A stretch of 64,000 nucleotides of DNA from Oryzias latipes (taxonomy: Eukaryota > Chordata > Actinopteri > Beloniformes > Adrianichthyidae), in the NCBI RefSeq assembly GCF_002234675.1, contig NC_019870.2, positions 1,880,485 through 1,944,484 on the forward strand, in the 5' to 3' direction. A program made the translations under genes and the position numbers. Positions 1-58,545 of this stretch are shown piece by piece. Position 1 is the first letter of the stretch, and each line of letters starts with the position of its first letter. The notes beneath the pieces are model-generated. The model was not told the DNA's origin, did no database searches, and worked only from the letters and a program-made list of their open reading frames with translations.

Positions 1-16728
<16,728 letters not shown>

Positions 16729-17529
16729 GGTACCGCCGCATGCAGAACGCTCCGATCAGCTCACGCAACGTCTGACACGTTACCGTGAAGGCTGGTCCTT
16801 TCACACGCCGACTTCAAGACAGAAAACTATACAAGTCTAAAATTTAAACTTTGTCCTAAATAAGAAGAATATTTTTAAATATTTTTAAATTATCCTTTTG
16901 TTTTTTCATGGTAATTTAAACGACCATGGATGGTCCCTGCAGCTTCACAAGCAGACTAACACGTGAGCTCAGTGGGCGGAGCCTTTTGTCTGAGAGGTCC
17001 GATCAGTTTTCTTGCTCGAGTTTATAGTTCTTAAATTCTGAAATGAAATGCAGGAAAAAAGTTGTTTTGGAAAAAATAAAAATGAACCTCAACCCTGTTT
17101 AAAAATATTTTAACCTGGAAGAAACCAACAGATATTCTCTTCAGGGATGTGCAGAAAAAAAAGAAAACTATTTAAGAAAAAATAAGACAAACAATTACGT
17201 TTAAAAAACAAACAAAAACAAAAGAAAAGTGAGGCCCAAATGTGATCCAGTGGGTTCTCCAGGGTTAAAAATAGTTTTAAAAAACTCCACAAAAAATATT
17301 TTAAATAAACAAAATGTTTTAAAATATTTACAATTAAAAAAACTGAAATGTATTTTTAGTGAATGTAAGTGCTTCCGTAGAATTAAATAGTCTAAAAATT
17401 GATGCAGTTTGCTAAATGTCCACTAGGTCCAGTAGATCCCAAGTATTGATGCAATAAATCTGAGTGTTTTAATGAATCTGAATCCTGTCTGACCCCCCCC
17501 CCCCCCCCCCATTGTAACTTACCTTCCAG

Positions 17530-18580
17530 GAGCAGTATAAGGAGGAGGAGGAGGAGGAGGAGGAGGAGGCGCAGTGAAGGTTTGGAAAAGTCTGATCTAA
17601 GAGGCGGAGCTTGCGCTGAGAGAGAGGCGCGGGTGGATGGATGGATGGAGGGTGGGTGTACGGATTTTGGGATTGCTGTCGCCTGCCCCCGCCCCCCTCC
17701 CAGCACTCTGGACACCCACCTGGCTCTTCTCTCTCTGTGGTCGGAGCAGACGCCGGCGCCAGGGCGAGGGAACTCTTTCAGGCGGCGTCTCTCCTTCAGA
17801 CCTGGTCGACGCTCGTCCGCGGGTCTGCCCCCCCCCGTCAGATATAGAGTGTTAGCTCCCTGGTCCCGGTGTTGTTCTGGCTGCGGTTGCTCCTTCAGCT
17901 GTTGTTTTCTTAACGGCGGGCATGAGCCCCCCCTGTGTTCTGAATGTGAATATTCCTGTTTCTCTGCACGACGTTGCTGCGAGTGAGGACGGACGCAGGA
18001 AAACCCCGGCGGGCTGTTTTCCCCTCTCTCTGGAGTGTAGCTACCCCTCCCGCCCTCAGACCCCCCAACCATGCAGCATGTTCTGATTCTCTGTGCGAGC
18101 TTTGCCGACCCCCCCCCTGCTGACACGGCGGCTGCGGTTTGGTTTCTGTGCTTTCCCAGTTCCTCCTTGCTGGTATTTACTTGCATGACATTCCAGTTTA
18201 ACGTGTTGCTGAGTTGGATGTTTTGTGCCGTTGGATCTCCGTCGTTTCCACGCCGACGCTCTTCTTGTGTTTATACGATTACGGTGTAGTGACCAGTTGG
18301 GCGGTTTCATGACCGACTTTTTTTTTTCTTTTTCTTTTGGTGAATCAGTGGCTTTTCAGACTCCTGTTGTGATGTTTCATCTGTAAACTAGAAAACTGCC
18401 TGGATGTCTGCTCTTCTCCAAAGCGAACGCTGATGTGAAACAATACAGAGTGGAAGCAGCCGTGTGGCTCTTCGTCCCTTTGCAGAATGACATCATCATT
18501 CAGGACGCCGGCTGACTGGCTGCAGCTCTTCTAGACCAATCAGCTTACTCAATAAATAAAGTCTTATCAAAACAGCTGGA
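17530..18580 (+). other. camk2b: Probable camk2b terminal 3' UTR exon
   Basis: After the stop at 16728 a donor-like GAG|GTACCG is present. An acceptor-like CTTACCTTCCAG ends at about 17530. The following kilobase has higher GC than its flanks, no open frame with family similarity, and ends with overlapping AATAAA signals at 18551-18560, followed by GT-rich sequence. CAMK2 genes typically carry most of the 3' UTR on a separate exon, so I read this block as that exon. A (GGA)n run at 17540-17570 and a C20 run at 17491-17510 lie at its 5' edge. If splicing does not occur, AATAAA at 17075-17080 is the first alternative signal. Confidence 0.4.
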
Positions 18581-18762
18581 AGCTTTTAGGGGCGGAGCCT
18601 CAAACAGTTGGGGCTTAAAAGAAACCATTTGCTGTGATGAAATTAGGTATTTCTTTGAGTCCAAAGTGTTTAATTGACCCAAACAGAGTTTGTCGACAAA
18701 CAAAGCCATGCTAAAAGTAATACCAAGGTTCACAAGCTCCAAAAAGGTTCCCGGCGTGTCTC

Positions 18763-18830
18763 CGTTTGGTCTAACGGCAAGGATTTGATATAATTACAAA
18801 CGTGGGAATACTAGTTTGATTCATTTTTGG
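18763..18830 (+). pseudogene. Decayed tRNA-like sequence (tRNA-Glu-like 5' half)
   Basis: TCCGTTTGGTCTAACGGCAA resembles the acceptor/D-arm of a Glu-type tRNA (TCC..TGGTCTAgTGG), and TAGTTTGATTC stands where a T-arm (GGTTCGATTCC) would be. The middle does not fold into a convincing anticodon arm and the acceptor strands do not pair. A SINE head or tRNA pseudogene is most likely. Confidence 0.3.
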
Positions 18831-19319
18831 GGGTGGGGCTTAAAGGGGGCTTGATCGTCCCAAAACAAGTCTGCCCCGTGATGAACCTGTTTGACGGCGC
18901 ACGGCTGGAACTGAGACGGAGTTTTGATCACATCCAGATAAGGGATCTCAAAATAGTCCCCAACAGGTTCTGAGATCGTTTCCTTTTGTTCTTGTCAGTT
19001 TTGAAAGTTGAAAACACTCATGTGAAACATTTAGTGACCTTTTAAAAGAATCTAATGTGAAGCAGAAGTGCACGGTTCACCTGGAGGCGGGAAAGAATCG
19101 ACTAAGAATAAACAGACATTCTGTCACCAAAGTGTTTTGGGTTTTTTTTTATTAGAAAGTTGCATAAATACATATAAACTACTTTCAAATATCCTAAGAG
19201 ATTCTGTAACATTTGGGGAACCTTTGTGGAACCTAATTGCATTCATTTCTTTCTCTAACCTGGACGGGTCAAACGATAAACATTTCCCTGAAATGACCAA
19301 TCAAACTTGAAAAACCTTC

Positions 19320-19695
19320 AAAGTCCCACTCCAATCATTTTTAGATCTGTTTTCTAAGTGTTTATTTATGATGATGCCGTTTTTAGTCAAATGATGAGAA
19401 CCTGTGTCGTTTCCTAGGTCATAGTTTCTGCAGAGCGGCAGAAGTTCACAAGAAATTCACCTCTGAGTTTTGGGCGGGACTGCTGGCGCAGAGCAACCCC
19501 GCCCCCCTTTCCTCTCCTCGTTGCTGAGAGCTCTCTGTTTCAGCGCAGCAGGGAGGTTATTCAAACAGAATTCTTTCATCGGCCACTGATTTCACGACAG
19601 TTTGAATCTAGAAAAAAATACTCCAAAGTGCAATTTTAACCTTAATTTTCAGAAAAAAATGCCACAAGAACAGTTTTTCCTTGGAGTGGGTCTTT
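19320..19695. mobile_element. MITE with AAAGTCCCACTCCAA inverted ends (376 bp)
   Basis: Left end AAAGTCCCACTCCAA and right end TTGGAGTGGGTCTTT are inverted repeats with one mismatch. No coding capacity. The superfamily is not decided because no clear target duplication was found. Confidence 0.6.
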
Positions 19696-21739
19696 ACAAC
19701 TTTAAAGATGCTCCCAGAAAAACATCTTTATTTGAGATATAAACCAATCCAATCAAATGTAGAAGTGGATCAACGTCTTCAAACTGTCAAAAATCCCTTC
19801 AAGTTGGATTTGGGAATCAAAAAGCTGGACCACAGCTGTTAGGTTTCAGTATCCCGTCCAAAAATCCCTCCCCTCCGTGAGCAATGACCCTCCTCTCGTA
19901 CAGGGCGGCGTTCCTGAGAACCCGGCTCCGTTCTTCCGTCCTGAAACAAAGTTCTGCAACACATTTCCCGGTAAGTCGGTTCCTTCTCCCCCAGGACGAC
20001 TCGGCCGCTGCAGACGCCACACATCAGTGAGCTTCTAGGAATGAAACTGCAGCAGAATAAACACGAGGAGCTCCAGCGGCTGGAATTCTCCACTTTGTTT
20101 CCAAAAAAACAACTTTCTGTTTGCTTCTTTGATTTGTTTTTTTCCGTTATTGCTCAGCCGGTCAACATTTCTGGTTAATCAACTTAGTTTGTTTCTTTTG
20201 TCATCAATTTGGTTTAAATAACGTCACTTTTGAACATCATTTACAAGCATCATTATTGGGAATATTGTTTATAATTATAAAAATAAAAGCACCATGTCGT
20301 AGTGCTTCTAAATTATTAGCCTTTAAAAGTTATGAATTATGGGGGGAAAAGCAGAAAAAAACCCAATATAATTCTTAAAATGTAAATTTGAGGTAAAAAA
20401 AAACTCAAATGAGGATAAACGATGATGAATGGTCATTACATCAGGGGCGGAGCTACAGCTTTCCCTCACACTTGCCCCTCCCAATTTTATCATTATTGAC
20501 AAAGACTAAGAACTCATCATTACAAGTTTATTTATGCTGCAAAAATAACAAAAGCAGCCATTTTAAATGAAATAAACAGCAATAATAATGGCCATCCAAA
20601 GTCTTCTGCCCCCTCACGGCCCCCATATAAAACGCTCTAGCTCCGCCCCTGCATATTCTAAATGAAGTGAACCACATGTGAGAAACCACAAAATGGATCA
20701 ATCCCGACAAAAAAATACGCTGCACCTATTGAAAAAGAAATAGAAAAAAATGATAAAGGATGAAAATTGGTTATGAAAAAGGATTTGTTTTTTGAAAATT
20801 CAGCAACGCAAAGAATTGAAATAAAGGGTAAAGAGAAATGAAACACTCTTGAAAAAAAAGTAATTTAATGCACAAAAAAAAGTCAAGGCTGCAGATCAGA
20901 AGACACTGCTGGATCTGCTGGCTTCTCCGTTTCTCCTCATGAGGAAGGCTGGGGTTTATTTTTTATTCTTCAGTCATTGATGAGCATTGAGACAAAAGCC
21001 CGGCGTGAACAAATAAACTGACAGTTGTGAGTCTTTGTGTCGTCCTGCTGTGTGTCCATGTTCACTGCTGACACGTGTGCTGCAGAAATGAACAGTTCCT
21101 GTTCCTGGAAGGGTTCCTTCATTTCTCCTCCACCGCCATCAAAAGACCATCAGAAAAGCTTCAAACAGCAGCAAATCCCAGCATCTGCTTCAGCTGGAAG
21201 ATCTCTCCCCCCCGAGTAATTAATCCCTGGAATCCTTTTTTAATCCAACAGGATTGGAAGACGTTTCAGAGTGGAAACGTTTGCTCCAGAAGAACAGCAG
21301 GCTCTGAGGAGGACGGAGGTCAGAAGGTCAGGACATGGACAGAAGAGCTGTTTGTGCTCTCTGGTCAAAGTTCTCCTGAGCCTCACTGACCTTTTCTTGG
21401 CCTTGAGTGTTCCTGACGTCATGGAGTCACTTTTGCTTCCTGAATGTCTCAAACGGAAACAGAAATGAGGCTTGATGACCTGGACTCGGTCAAAGGTCAC
21501 CTTTATTGCTCTGTTGTGGGCGGTTCCTAGAGTGATGGACATCAGGTAATGACCTGGAAAACTTCCAGACGGTTTTTTCTGAAGTCCAGAAGTTCTGGTT
21601 TAGCTCTCCTGTGTTCTTTGTCCTCTGCAGTCACGTGACGTTCGGTCCATTTACTGTTTGTTTACTTTAAACATCAATACAAAAAAAACTTAAAGCTTTA
21701 TGAAAAGTCGCGGCTGTAACTGTCAGTAATTGGAAAAAC

Positions 21740-21960
21740 GTCACAGCAGCGTCACGCGTTGCGATTTGACAGGTCTCGCGCAGCAGGCGCGCGCTTCCGG
21801 AACAACGCCGCACGCGCGCGCGCGCTCAGGACGCTTCATTTATCCGCCGGGCAGCGGAGGAGGAGGGCGCGTGCGACAGGTAAGAGGGCTAAGGAGAGCG
21901 CAAGCGGGGACGGGTGGAGGGGGGTCTTCATCACCTGCGCACGTGAGCGCTCTCCTGCCG
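21740..21960 (+). promoter_or_regulatory. ogdh: ogdh promoter, CpG-rich, with untranslated first exon
   Basis: A strongly CpG-rich block in otherwise AT-rich DNA. It contains a CGCACGCGCGCG run, an ETS-type CTTCCGG at 21794-21800, and a strong donor CAG|GTAAG at 21879/21880. The donor fits a short untranslated first exon ending at 21879 that splices to about 22700. An E-box (TCACGTGAC) lies upstream near 21631. No TATA box is seen, as expected for a housekeeping mitochondrial gene. The start site itself is not determined. Confidence 0.6.
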
Positions 21961-22852
21961 GCGCTGAAGTCGCGCGTGCGCTCGAGCGAGTTTGACCACA
22001 GCTGAATCAAATGAAGGTCAAAGGTCAGAAGTTTAGTTCGGGTTTGAAAAACGTGAAGAAGTTTAAAGTAAAGACACATCTGGACTTAGATCCGCAGTTC
22101 TGAATGTTTTCTTCCAAAAGAAGACTTTCATGTCACCTGTCATGTCTTCGTGACGTCAGAACCCGATCAAGCTTTTAATCAGAAGAAAACGGAAGTGATG
22201 GGGTGTGGTCCGAACAGCTCCTGTGACTCCTCCCCCTATGGATGCTGTTCCTTTGGCTCCAGTCGTGAAGAGAGTGTGGACGCATCTGAACCCGACCTTC
22301 AAACCGGTTCAGTGGTCCAATCCAGTTTTATGCTGCTAAAGCGGAATCACTGACCGTAATCTTCATTTCTGCTGGATTACTGGAATATTCTGGAACCAGC
22401 AGCTCCGGTTCTGGATCATCCACCCAAATCCGGACCTATTTTAGACCCCCACCCCCTCTTTTTTGAATGACCAGCTGACGGGAACCTTTGCCGGTTCCTG
22501 TCGCTGTTGTCAGACTATTTCTTCAGGATGTTCTCATCAGAGCTGGTTCCATTCAGGCTGAAACTAACGGACGTGGAACCTCCTGCTGTCTTTCTGTCTG
22601 CTTTGTGAATCACAAACCGTTTAAATAAAAAGTGGAACTAAAGCCCAGAAAGAAATCTCCTCTAAATGTTGTTTTCATTGAGCTTTGTTTACATTTAAGG
22701 AACCGTGGAGAGAAGACGCAGGATTTCTGGATCCGCCTCTTCTGACAAGAACAAGAAGAACTCTGAGGCCTTGGAGGAGGTCCAGGGAGGTGCTGCATTC
22801 CTGGACCTGGGGGGCAAACGGGAGGCTGGAGCTGTGAGGCCGCCCTGCAGCC

Positions 22853-41673
<18,821 letters not shown>

Positions 41674-41966
41674 CCTCACGTCTGCGGCGACTGATCTTCG
41701 ATCTTTAGACAAAACGCACAACTTTAGCTTTAGCTTGTTAGCTTCAAGATCTCCTGCAGTTTAAATGAAGGAAAGGTTTTTAGTAAAAAATGATGTTTAA
41801 TTAATGGAGTCAAGTCAAGATCAGATTAAAGTAAATGAAAAACCAGATTGTGCATTTAAAAAAAAAAAAGTGGAACTTTTTTTTGGAAAGAAGCAAAAAT
41901 TTTAATTAACAAATACTAAACCTTTAATTAAAAAATTATAAACCTAAATTTGTGACTAAATTTTAA

Positions 41967-41972
41967 AATAAA
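41967..41972 (+). terminator. Candidate ogdh poly(A) signal
   Basis: AATAAA lies about 295 nt after the ogdh stop codon in an AT-rich stretch. No competing canonical signal was seen closer to the stop, so this is the best candidate for the 3' end. Confidence 0.4.
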
Positions 41973-42539
41973 TGTTTTTAAATAATGGTATTTTGTATTT
42001 TCACATTTTTATTTGTTTTTACTTTCCTCCTATGATGATGTCATCATGATCTCTGTCACCTGATGTCAATCATGTCCTGGTAGCCAAGAGACGCAAAGCC
42101 CCGCCCCCAAATATGATTATGACCAACCCTGAAGTTACAGTCTGAGCTCAAACTGTAAATAGAAAACTGAAAGTGAAGAGGATGGGGTTGAGCGATACAG
42201 AAAATTTGGGTTTTGAACCGATACCAAATATTTACAGGGCCGGTATTGCCAATATCGATATGGATACTTTTTCTGGAAATGTTTGATTATATAAAATGTT
42301 TGGAAATACACTGATTTTTTTGTACAATAAGTGTATAAAAAACCCGGACAGAGACTTTCAGCAAAAAAAAGTTTAACTATCCAAAAAAGCTGCTACAATT
42401 TAACAAAAATATAAACAGCACCACAAAGAGATATTGAAAAAAAATTGAGTGCAGAAATAAAATAACAAGGTGACTAATAAAAAAAAGTAAACAAAAGCAA
42501 CAGTGTACTGAAGTAAAGTTAAAGTGCCTTTAGTTGAAC

Positions 42540-42600
42540 TTTGACCCCTGGGGGGGCGGTGAGCTGCAGACAAAGCCGCTCAGGAACCGTTTGGTGGTTT
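42540..42600 (-). repeat. SINE body fragment
   Basis: GCGGTGAGCTGCAGACAAAG followed by CCGCTCAGGAACCGTTTGGT is the central body of the tRNA-derived SINE seen in full at 53434-53862, same orientation, with the head and tail missing. Confidence 0.6.
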
Positions 42601-42734
42601 AAATGCTGCTAAATCCAAAAATGCACAGAACACAACAAACATCCTGCCATTGGTGCAAATATGTGGCTGCCTGGTAAAGCAGAGAGGGGAGGGGCAAGGT
42701 GACCAGCAGCAGGGGGCGCTGTTTACACAGACAA

Positions 42735-42800
42735 CAGTGTTGCCAGATTGGGCACTTTTCACTCAAATTGGGCTGGTTTTTGCCCATTCTGGCAACACTG
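42735..42800. repeat. Short palindromic MITE (66 bp)
   Basis: CAGTGTTGCCAGATTGGGCA and TGCCCATTCTGGCAACACTG are inverted with one mismatch in 20, around a 26-nt centre. A longer, diverged relative starts at about 24557 (GTGTTGCCAGATCGGGCAG). Confidence 0.65.
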
Positions 42801-43766
42801 GAAACAGCTGGAGGCTAAGCTGGCATGAACCCCGTAAGTACATTAAAGCTACTGTACATATTAAGAAAACCGGCAATGAAAGTATTGATCCAGTATCAAT
42901 ACTTCACCTCAGATCGATCCGCCCACCCTTAGAAGAGAAAGAGAAACGACAAAACCAAAATACAAACCAGCAGCTGTTACTAATAAACATCTTTTATTTG
43001 ATAACAGTTTTAGGTTTATTTCATTTCTTTATTTGAAATTTCTATTTTTCCTTTTTAAAAAATAGATTTTTTCAAATTTACATTCTGATTTTTTATACAC
43101 TTTATGCTGATCCTGACTTGACCTCATAACAATTTAGCTTCTGCCGCCAGGAAAGAAAAATAAACATACAAATCTACAAGAAAAAAAAGTCAGCATAAGG
43201 AAATTGATGTTTTTTCTAAGTTAAATTTTTACATTTACAAAAAAATAAAGCAGAATTAATGACATTGTTAAGCATTCTATAACATAAAATAAACAAATCC
43301 TGTTTGATTGTCTTTTAAAAAAATGACCTTTTCCTTATAAAATTGTGACTTTTAGAAGTATAAATTTGCGATTTTTTTCTCGTAAAGAAAATTTTTTCTA
43401 TAATTGTAGACTTTTATTCTTATAATTCTACTACTTTATTCTCTTAAAATTTCAACCTTTTTCTCTTAAATTCTTTTGGTCTTTTTTCCATTTCTGGCTG
43501 AATCTTTAGTGATTCATTGGTTTGGAATCATCAGGAATTGAAGGATGGAGGAGAAACTGTTGGTTTTTGTCGAAGGGTTGAAGTTGCTTCAAACATTTGT
43601 CTCTCTTCCCAAACGTCACCAAAAACTGGATGTTGGACAGAAAAATCCCAGAAGATGTTTGATGCTGTGAAGAACGAGGCAGAACTCTGGCTGTAAAATG
43701 AGCTTCAGCAGTTTCAAATCAGAAATGTGATTTTCTCGGTCCTTGCTGGAGAATGGCTCCTTAAAT

Positions 43767-43923
43767 CAGTGGTTCCCAAACATTTTCTGCAGGGCCCCTC
43801 TTTCTAAAGATTAGAATATTTTCGAGTCCCCCCACACTGACACAAACATACAAATCCTTTGTTTCTAAACTCCACCGCGCCCCTCCTGCAACACCGCCGC
43901 GCCCCCCAGTTTGGGAACCACTG
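43767..43923. mobile_element. Small hAT MITE (157 bp)
   Basis: Perfect 15-bp ends CAGTGGTTCCCAAAC and GTTTGGGAACCACTG. Flanks CCTTAAAT (43759-43766) and CCTCAAAT (43924-43931) form an 8-bp duplication with one mismatch. It lies between the convergent ogdh and parg 3' ends. Confidence 0.8.
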
Positions 43924-44076
43924 CCTCAAATCTATGTTTGCAATCTTCAGAAATGTTTCCTTGCATCTTTTTTTTTTTTTTAAGAAAATGTATTTTGAAC
44001 ATTCCTTCATCTTCCTAGGATCTGAATTTGAACAGAAAAGAGCCTTTCAGGAAACGATGTATTTATTTAGTTCTGT

Positions 44077-44082
44077 TTTATT
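44077..44082 (-). terminator. Candidate parg poly(A) signal
   Basis: AATAAA on the - strand about 400 nt beyond the parg stop codon; a second near copy is at 44062-44067. Either could define the parg 3' end. Confidence 0.35.
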
Positions 44083-44482
44083 CTTTGTAGCTAATAAAGA
44101 ATCAGGAAAAGCAGCTGATCAGACCAGTTCAAATGTGGAAAAACCTTCATTAAAATTCATGGATTTAGTGCAATGTTTCTTTGAAGACTTCAGAACATCA
44201 GAGATGTTTGTTTATTACGATGAACTTTCCGGTCACATTCAGACCAAATCAATCAATCACAGATGTTTCCCAGAATTTTCCCTGTTTCTTCTGCAGATTC
44301 TCTAATCAGAAACGTCCGTGTTTCATAACAGATCAGAACAGCAGCTCCATCTGCTCCTGGATCCTCAAAGAGGATCTTCTTAACGCGTGAGAATTAAAAG
44401 ACAGAACAAAGAGCGTAAAGTTTAGCTCAGAGCTTCCTTCTTTGACGTGACGGCGTTCCTTCATGAGTGAGCGCAGCCGTCG

Positions 44483-55391
<10,909 letters not shown>

Positions 55392-55489
55392 CACAGACCG
55401 GCGGGACTGAGCTTAAATCCCGCGTGTTCGTGGGGCTGTTTTAATGGATGTACACGGAGGTCCGTGACGAAAACTTCACTTTCTCTTTC

Positions 55490-55520
55490 AGTCTGCTGCG
55501 CCTGCGCACTTCCGCTTAGC
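55490..55520 (-). promoter_or_regulatory. parg: parg core promoter: NRF-1 and ETS sites
   Basis: On the - strand GCGGAAGT (55508-55515, ETS type) abuts TGCGCAGGCGCA (55497-55508, NRF-1 type), about 105-125 nt upstream of the parg ATG at 55391. This pair is a common TATA-less housekeeping promoter arrangement. The neighbouring DNA up to about 55690 is CpG-rich. The first coding exon holds only ATG GAA G before a strong donor (AAG|GTGAGT), so most of exon 1 is 5' UTR. Confidence 0.55.
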
Positions 55521-58009
55521 CGTGGGACGCTGTCAGGAAATGCCCCGATCTTCAGCTCAGAGTCCATCAGGTCCTGGATCGTTGAGCCTTCATGTTTTTG
55601 TGAAACTGCGTCAAATTCTGTCGTCGGAGAGGAATGGGGCGTCCGCGGGAGCGCGCACAGCCTGTGAGCGTCGTTCTGCTGAGCTCCGCTGGGTGTCGCG
55701 CTTCTGCAGCCGCTCCTCTGGCGGGAAGCCACCAGGTGACCTCACACCTGTTGACTGACAAGCAAACGTGCTTTCGTCTCAGCACCAGCTTTTCCAGATC
55801 TGCTGTTATCAGAACACTTCCGGTTTCTTCTTTATGTTTGGAGTTTTTATAATTATTATAATTATAACTAATGCGGTCATTTAACAGCGAACTGTTGGTT
55901 CGTCCTGCTGTCTGTCTGTGACCCAAACGGAAGAGTCTGGATTCACTCCAACCTCTCTATACGAGTTTGTTCATGAAGCACTAATTTTATTTAATAATGT
56001 AACAAAGGCACACATCGTTACTGCATAACTAGTTCTTTACATTTATCCATAAAGCTTTGATACTAGAGATAAAACTATTTTTGCCTGAATGTGTGACTTA
56101 TATTAGTCAATAAATTATACTTTTCTTCAAACCTAGCTCTATGGTGTCTATGGGTTAGATTATAAATTCAATTTCAAGCAGTTCATCAAGTTGTAGACGA
56201 CAAATTTTCCTTGATTTCTTTTCACCCCAAGGCTCCCAGGCCTCTGGTAGAAGACCTGAGCTTGGAGGAGAAACCACCTGCGGAGGGTGAGAGGGGCGTT
56301 TTAAAAATTGTATGTATATGAATGTATATATATATAGATATTGATATAAATATATATAGAGAGAGGGATTCTATCCGATTCCTAGCAAACAAATCTCAGA
56401 TCAGTCATTTTCGGTTTCACGTTAGCAAATGCTAACTTTCTTGGTTCCGATTTCTTTTTATAAAACAACAAAAGATCTTCATCCTGTTTGTCCAGAAGTT
56501 TCATCCCCATAATCTGATTGGTTTTTGCCATATTCACGATATTTTGTGAAGCTGGAATTGAGAACTGCATGTCCACCGGGGTCGGCTGATGGAAACTCGT
56601 TTAAAACTTTGTCATCGGATATTTTTCAGGCGTGTAAAGTTTGGACTTTCATTAGACTCCGCCTCCTTTTTCTTGACTTGGTTTGTGAGTCAGAAAGTGG
56701 AGGACGGGACTCAAACCCACACTCTGTGTTTTTGGTTGGGTTCTGAGCTTCAGTCTGACCAACTGGCCCGCGTCCCAGCAGTCCTGCCACGGCGCCCGCT
56801 GCCAGGTCCATGGTTCCCGCCCGTGGGATCCGAGCATCCGCTTCCCCAGCCCTGCCCACGGACCAGGGGCCTGGGCTGTCATGCTCTCTTGCTCCGGGGA
56901 GACCTGGTTGGTCCTATCCATAGCATAAATGTTTGTCATAAAGATAAGGAAAAAAAAACCTGAGCGCCAGGTGTGGAGTCTTTCTTCCTCCTCATCTTCA
57001 GAAAGGTGTGAGCGTTCAGTACCAGACTCCTCACGGTGGATTTAGCTGCTAACGTGATTTTTTTTCTGGACTGGCTCAAGATCAGTCCCTTAAAAAAGAA
57101 CATAGACCAGAATGGACACGCAACGGTTTGGGTTGTCGGCACATGACAAGTATGACCACGGATCCAACTCAACAAGTCGGTGAAGGCAAAATGACGGAGA
57201 ATCTTTTAATCATGTTGTCATCTCACATATTCATCTCAATGTATCCATTTACTTCAAAATAATTGTCTGATTCACTTAAAAATCTGTTTTTCATGAGCAC
57301 CCCCGGTTCTCGCCATTTACCTGTCCAGAAGCCGCTGTACTTTTTCAGTTGAGGTGGTACGCACTGGAGTTAAACGCTTGTTTTCCCCAATAACTGTTTC
57401 TCTGCACAAACTACTTTGTCAGAAGTAGTACTTCTCTGCAGTTCCGTGTAACGTTTGACATCACATTCTGTCATCTGTGGTACTTCCCACCACAAGCGGC
57501 CATGACGGTTCCTGCAGACAGACGTCCTAAAGTCAACTGAAGCCTGGCTCCAGCTACTATCAACCTCACTGCCTTTTGTTATGTTTGGCACATAGATACG
57601 AGTTCATGTGCTGTCATGTGTTTTCCTAAAAGTTTTTATTATTTGAAGAGGCAGAGTCGTGGTTTCTGGATAGTTTTTTGTTTCTTTTGTCTTGCTTAAT
57701 ATTCGTTTTACTGCTGCTGGTATAAACAATATTTGCTTTGTTGTTTTTGAAAAAAACTTTTTTTTAATGATCTGGTAAAGTTTTTTGGGGAAAAACTAAC
57801 TTTTTTAATGGCTCATGAAAATGTCAGATAAAAATATGCTGCACCACTTTTTTGTCTCTGAAGTGACATTCAAAGATTTAACATTCGGGAAAGTCTTTGA
57901 GAAACAATTGAGATTAAAAAAAAGTTCCAACAATAGTTTCCATCTCACGTATGTGCAAAACTTGATCAAAACTCTGGAAGTGTCCAAAAAAAACACTATT
58001 TGACAATTA

Positions 58010-58545
58010 GACAGTTTCCATTAAATGATAATTATGTGAATAAACACAAACCAGCTGATGTGATAAGTCATTCAGAAACACGGTGACGGATCTGATCAAT
58101 ACTTTGATTGACAGCAGATACGTTCAGATTTCCGCCACGGCGCTTGTGCTCATCATCATCGATCAAAGGAGACGTCAGCCGTGGAGCGCGAGCTCCGTAC
58201 ACGTGGGAGGGGCTACGGATGAAGCCATTTTGGGAAATGGTGGTTTCCAGAGGAGCTTCCACACGACACACGCAACTTTGGTGGTGCCCACTGTGCAGCG
58301 ACCAAGGGGCGCATCGTCATCCGGTTGTTGGTCATGTGACTCATTTAACTTGAAAAATTTAACGTGTTTCCGTTGCAGTTTTGGGAAACGTGTCTTTTTC
58401 GAAACGCCTCAAAAAACCACTTCCTCCAACAACTAACTTTTTTTTCCAAAAAATGCTGTTGTTTTTTTTTTAAGCTGTTGTGTTTCCATGAGGCGAATTT
58501 ATCATTGCCAATCCTATTTGCGCAATTTAATAGTCAGTGTAAAGG
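58010..58545. repeat. Dispersed repeat, copy B (pair with 31085-31640)
   Basis: Second copy of the element at 31085-31640, with the same block order. It lies in the parg-hapln1 intergenic spacer. Both copies start near TTTCCATTAAATGA or TTCTATTAAATGA and finish after GTGTTTCCAT plus GCGAATTT. Confidence 0.7.

Larger units (their letters stand above)
18581..21739. other. camk2b-ogdh intergenic spacer
   Basis: No gene recognised. Contains a decayed tRNA-like stretch near 18763-18825 and a MITE at 19320-19695. AT-rich from 20100 to 20900. Short open frames here show no family similarity or splice logic. Confidence 0.4.

Noticed and set aside
17392..18186. 264-codon open frame on the - strand
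   Set aside because: Runs through a C/G homopolymer, (GGA)n and GC-rich DNA; composition is low complexity with no domain. The region is better explained as camk2b 3' UTR.
21730..22005. Basic, Gly/Arg-rich open frame at the CpG island
   Set aside because: Frames stay open because of GC-rich CpG content; the strong donor at 21880 fits an untranslated ogdh exon better.
56589..56963. Possible small gene in the GC-rich stretch
   Set aside because: Similar-sized frames are open on both strands, with no family motif or splice logic. More likely a degraded repeat.
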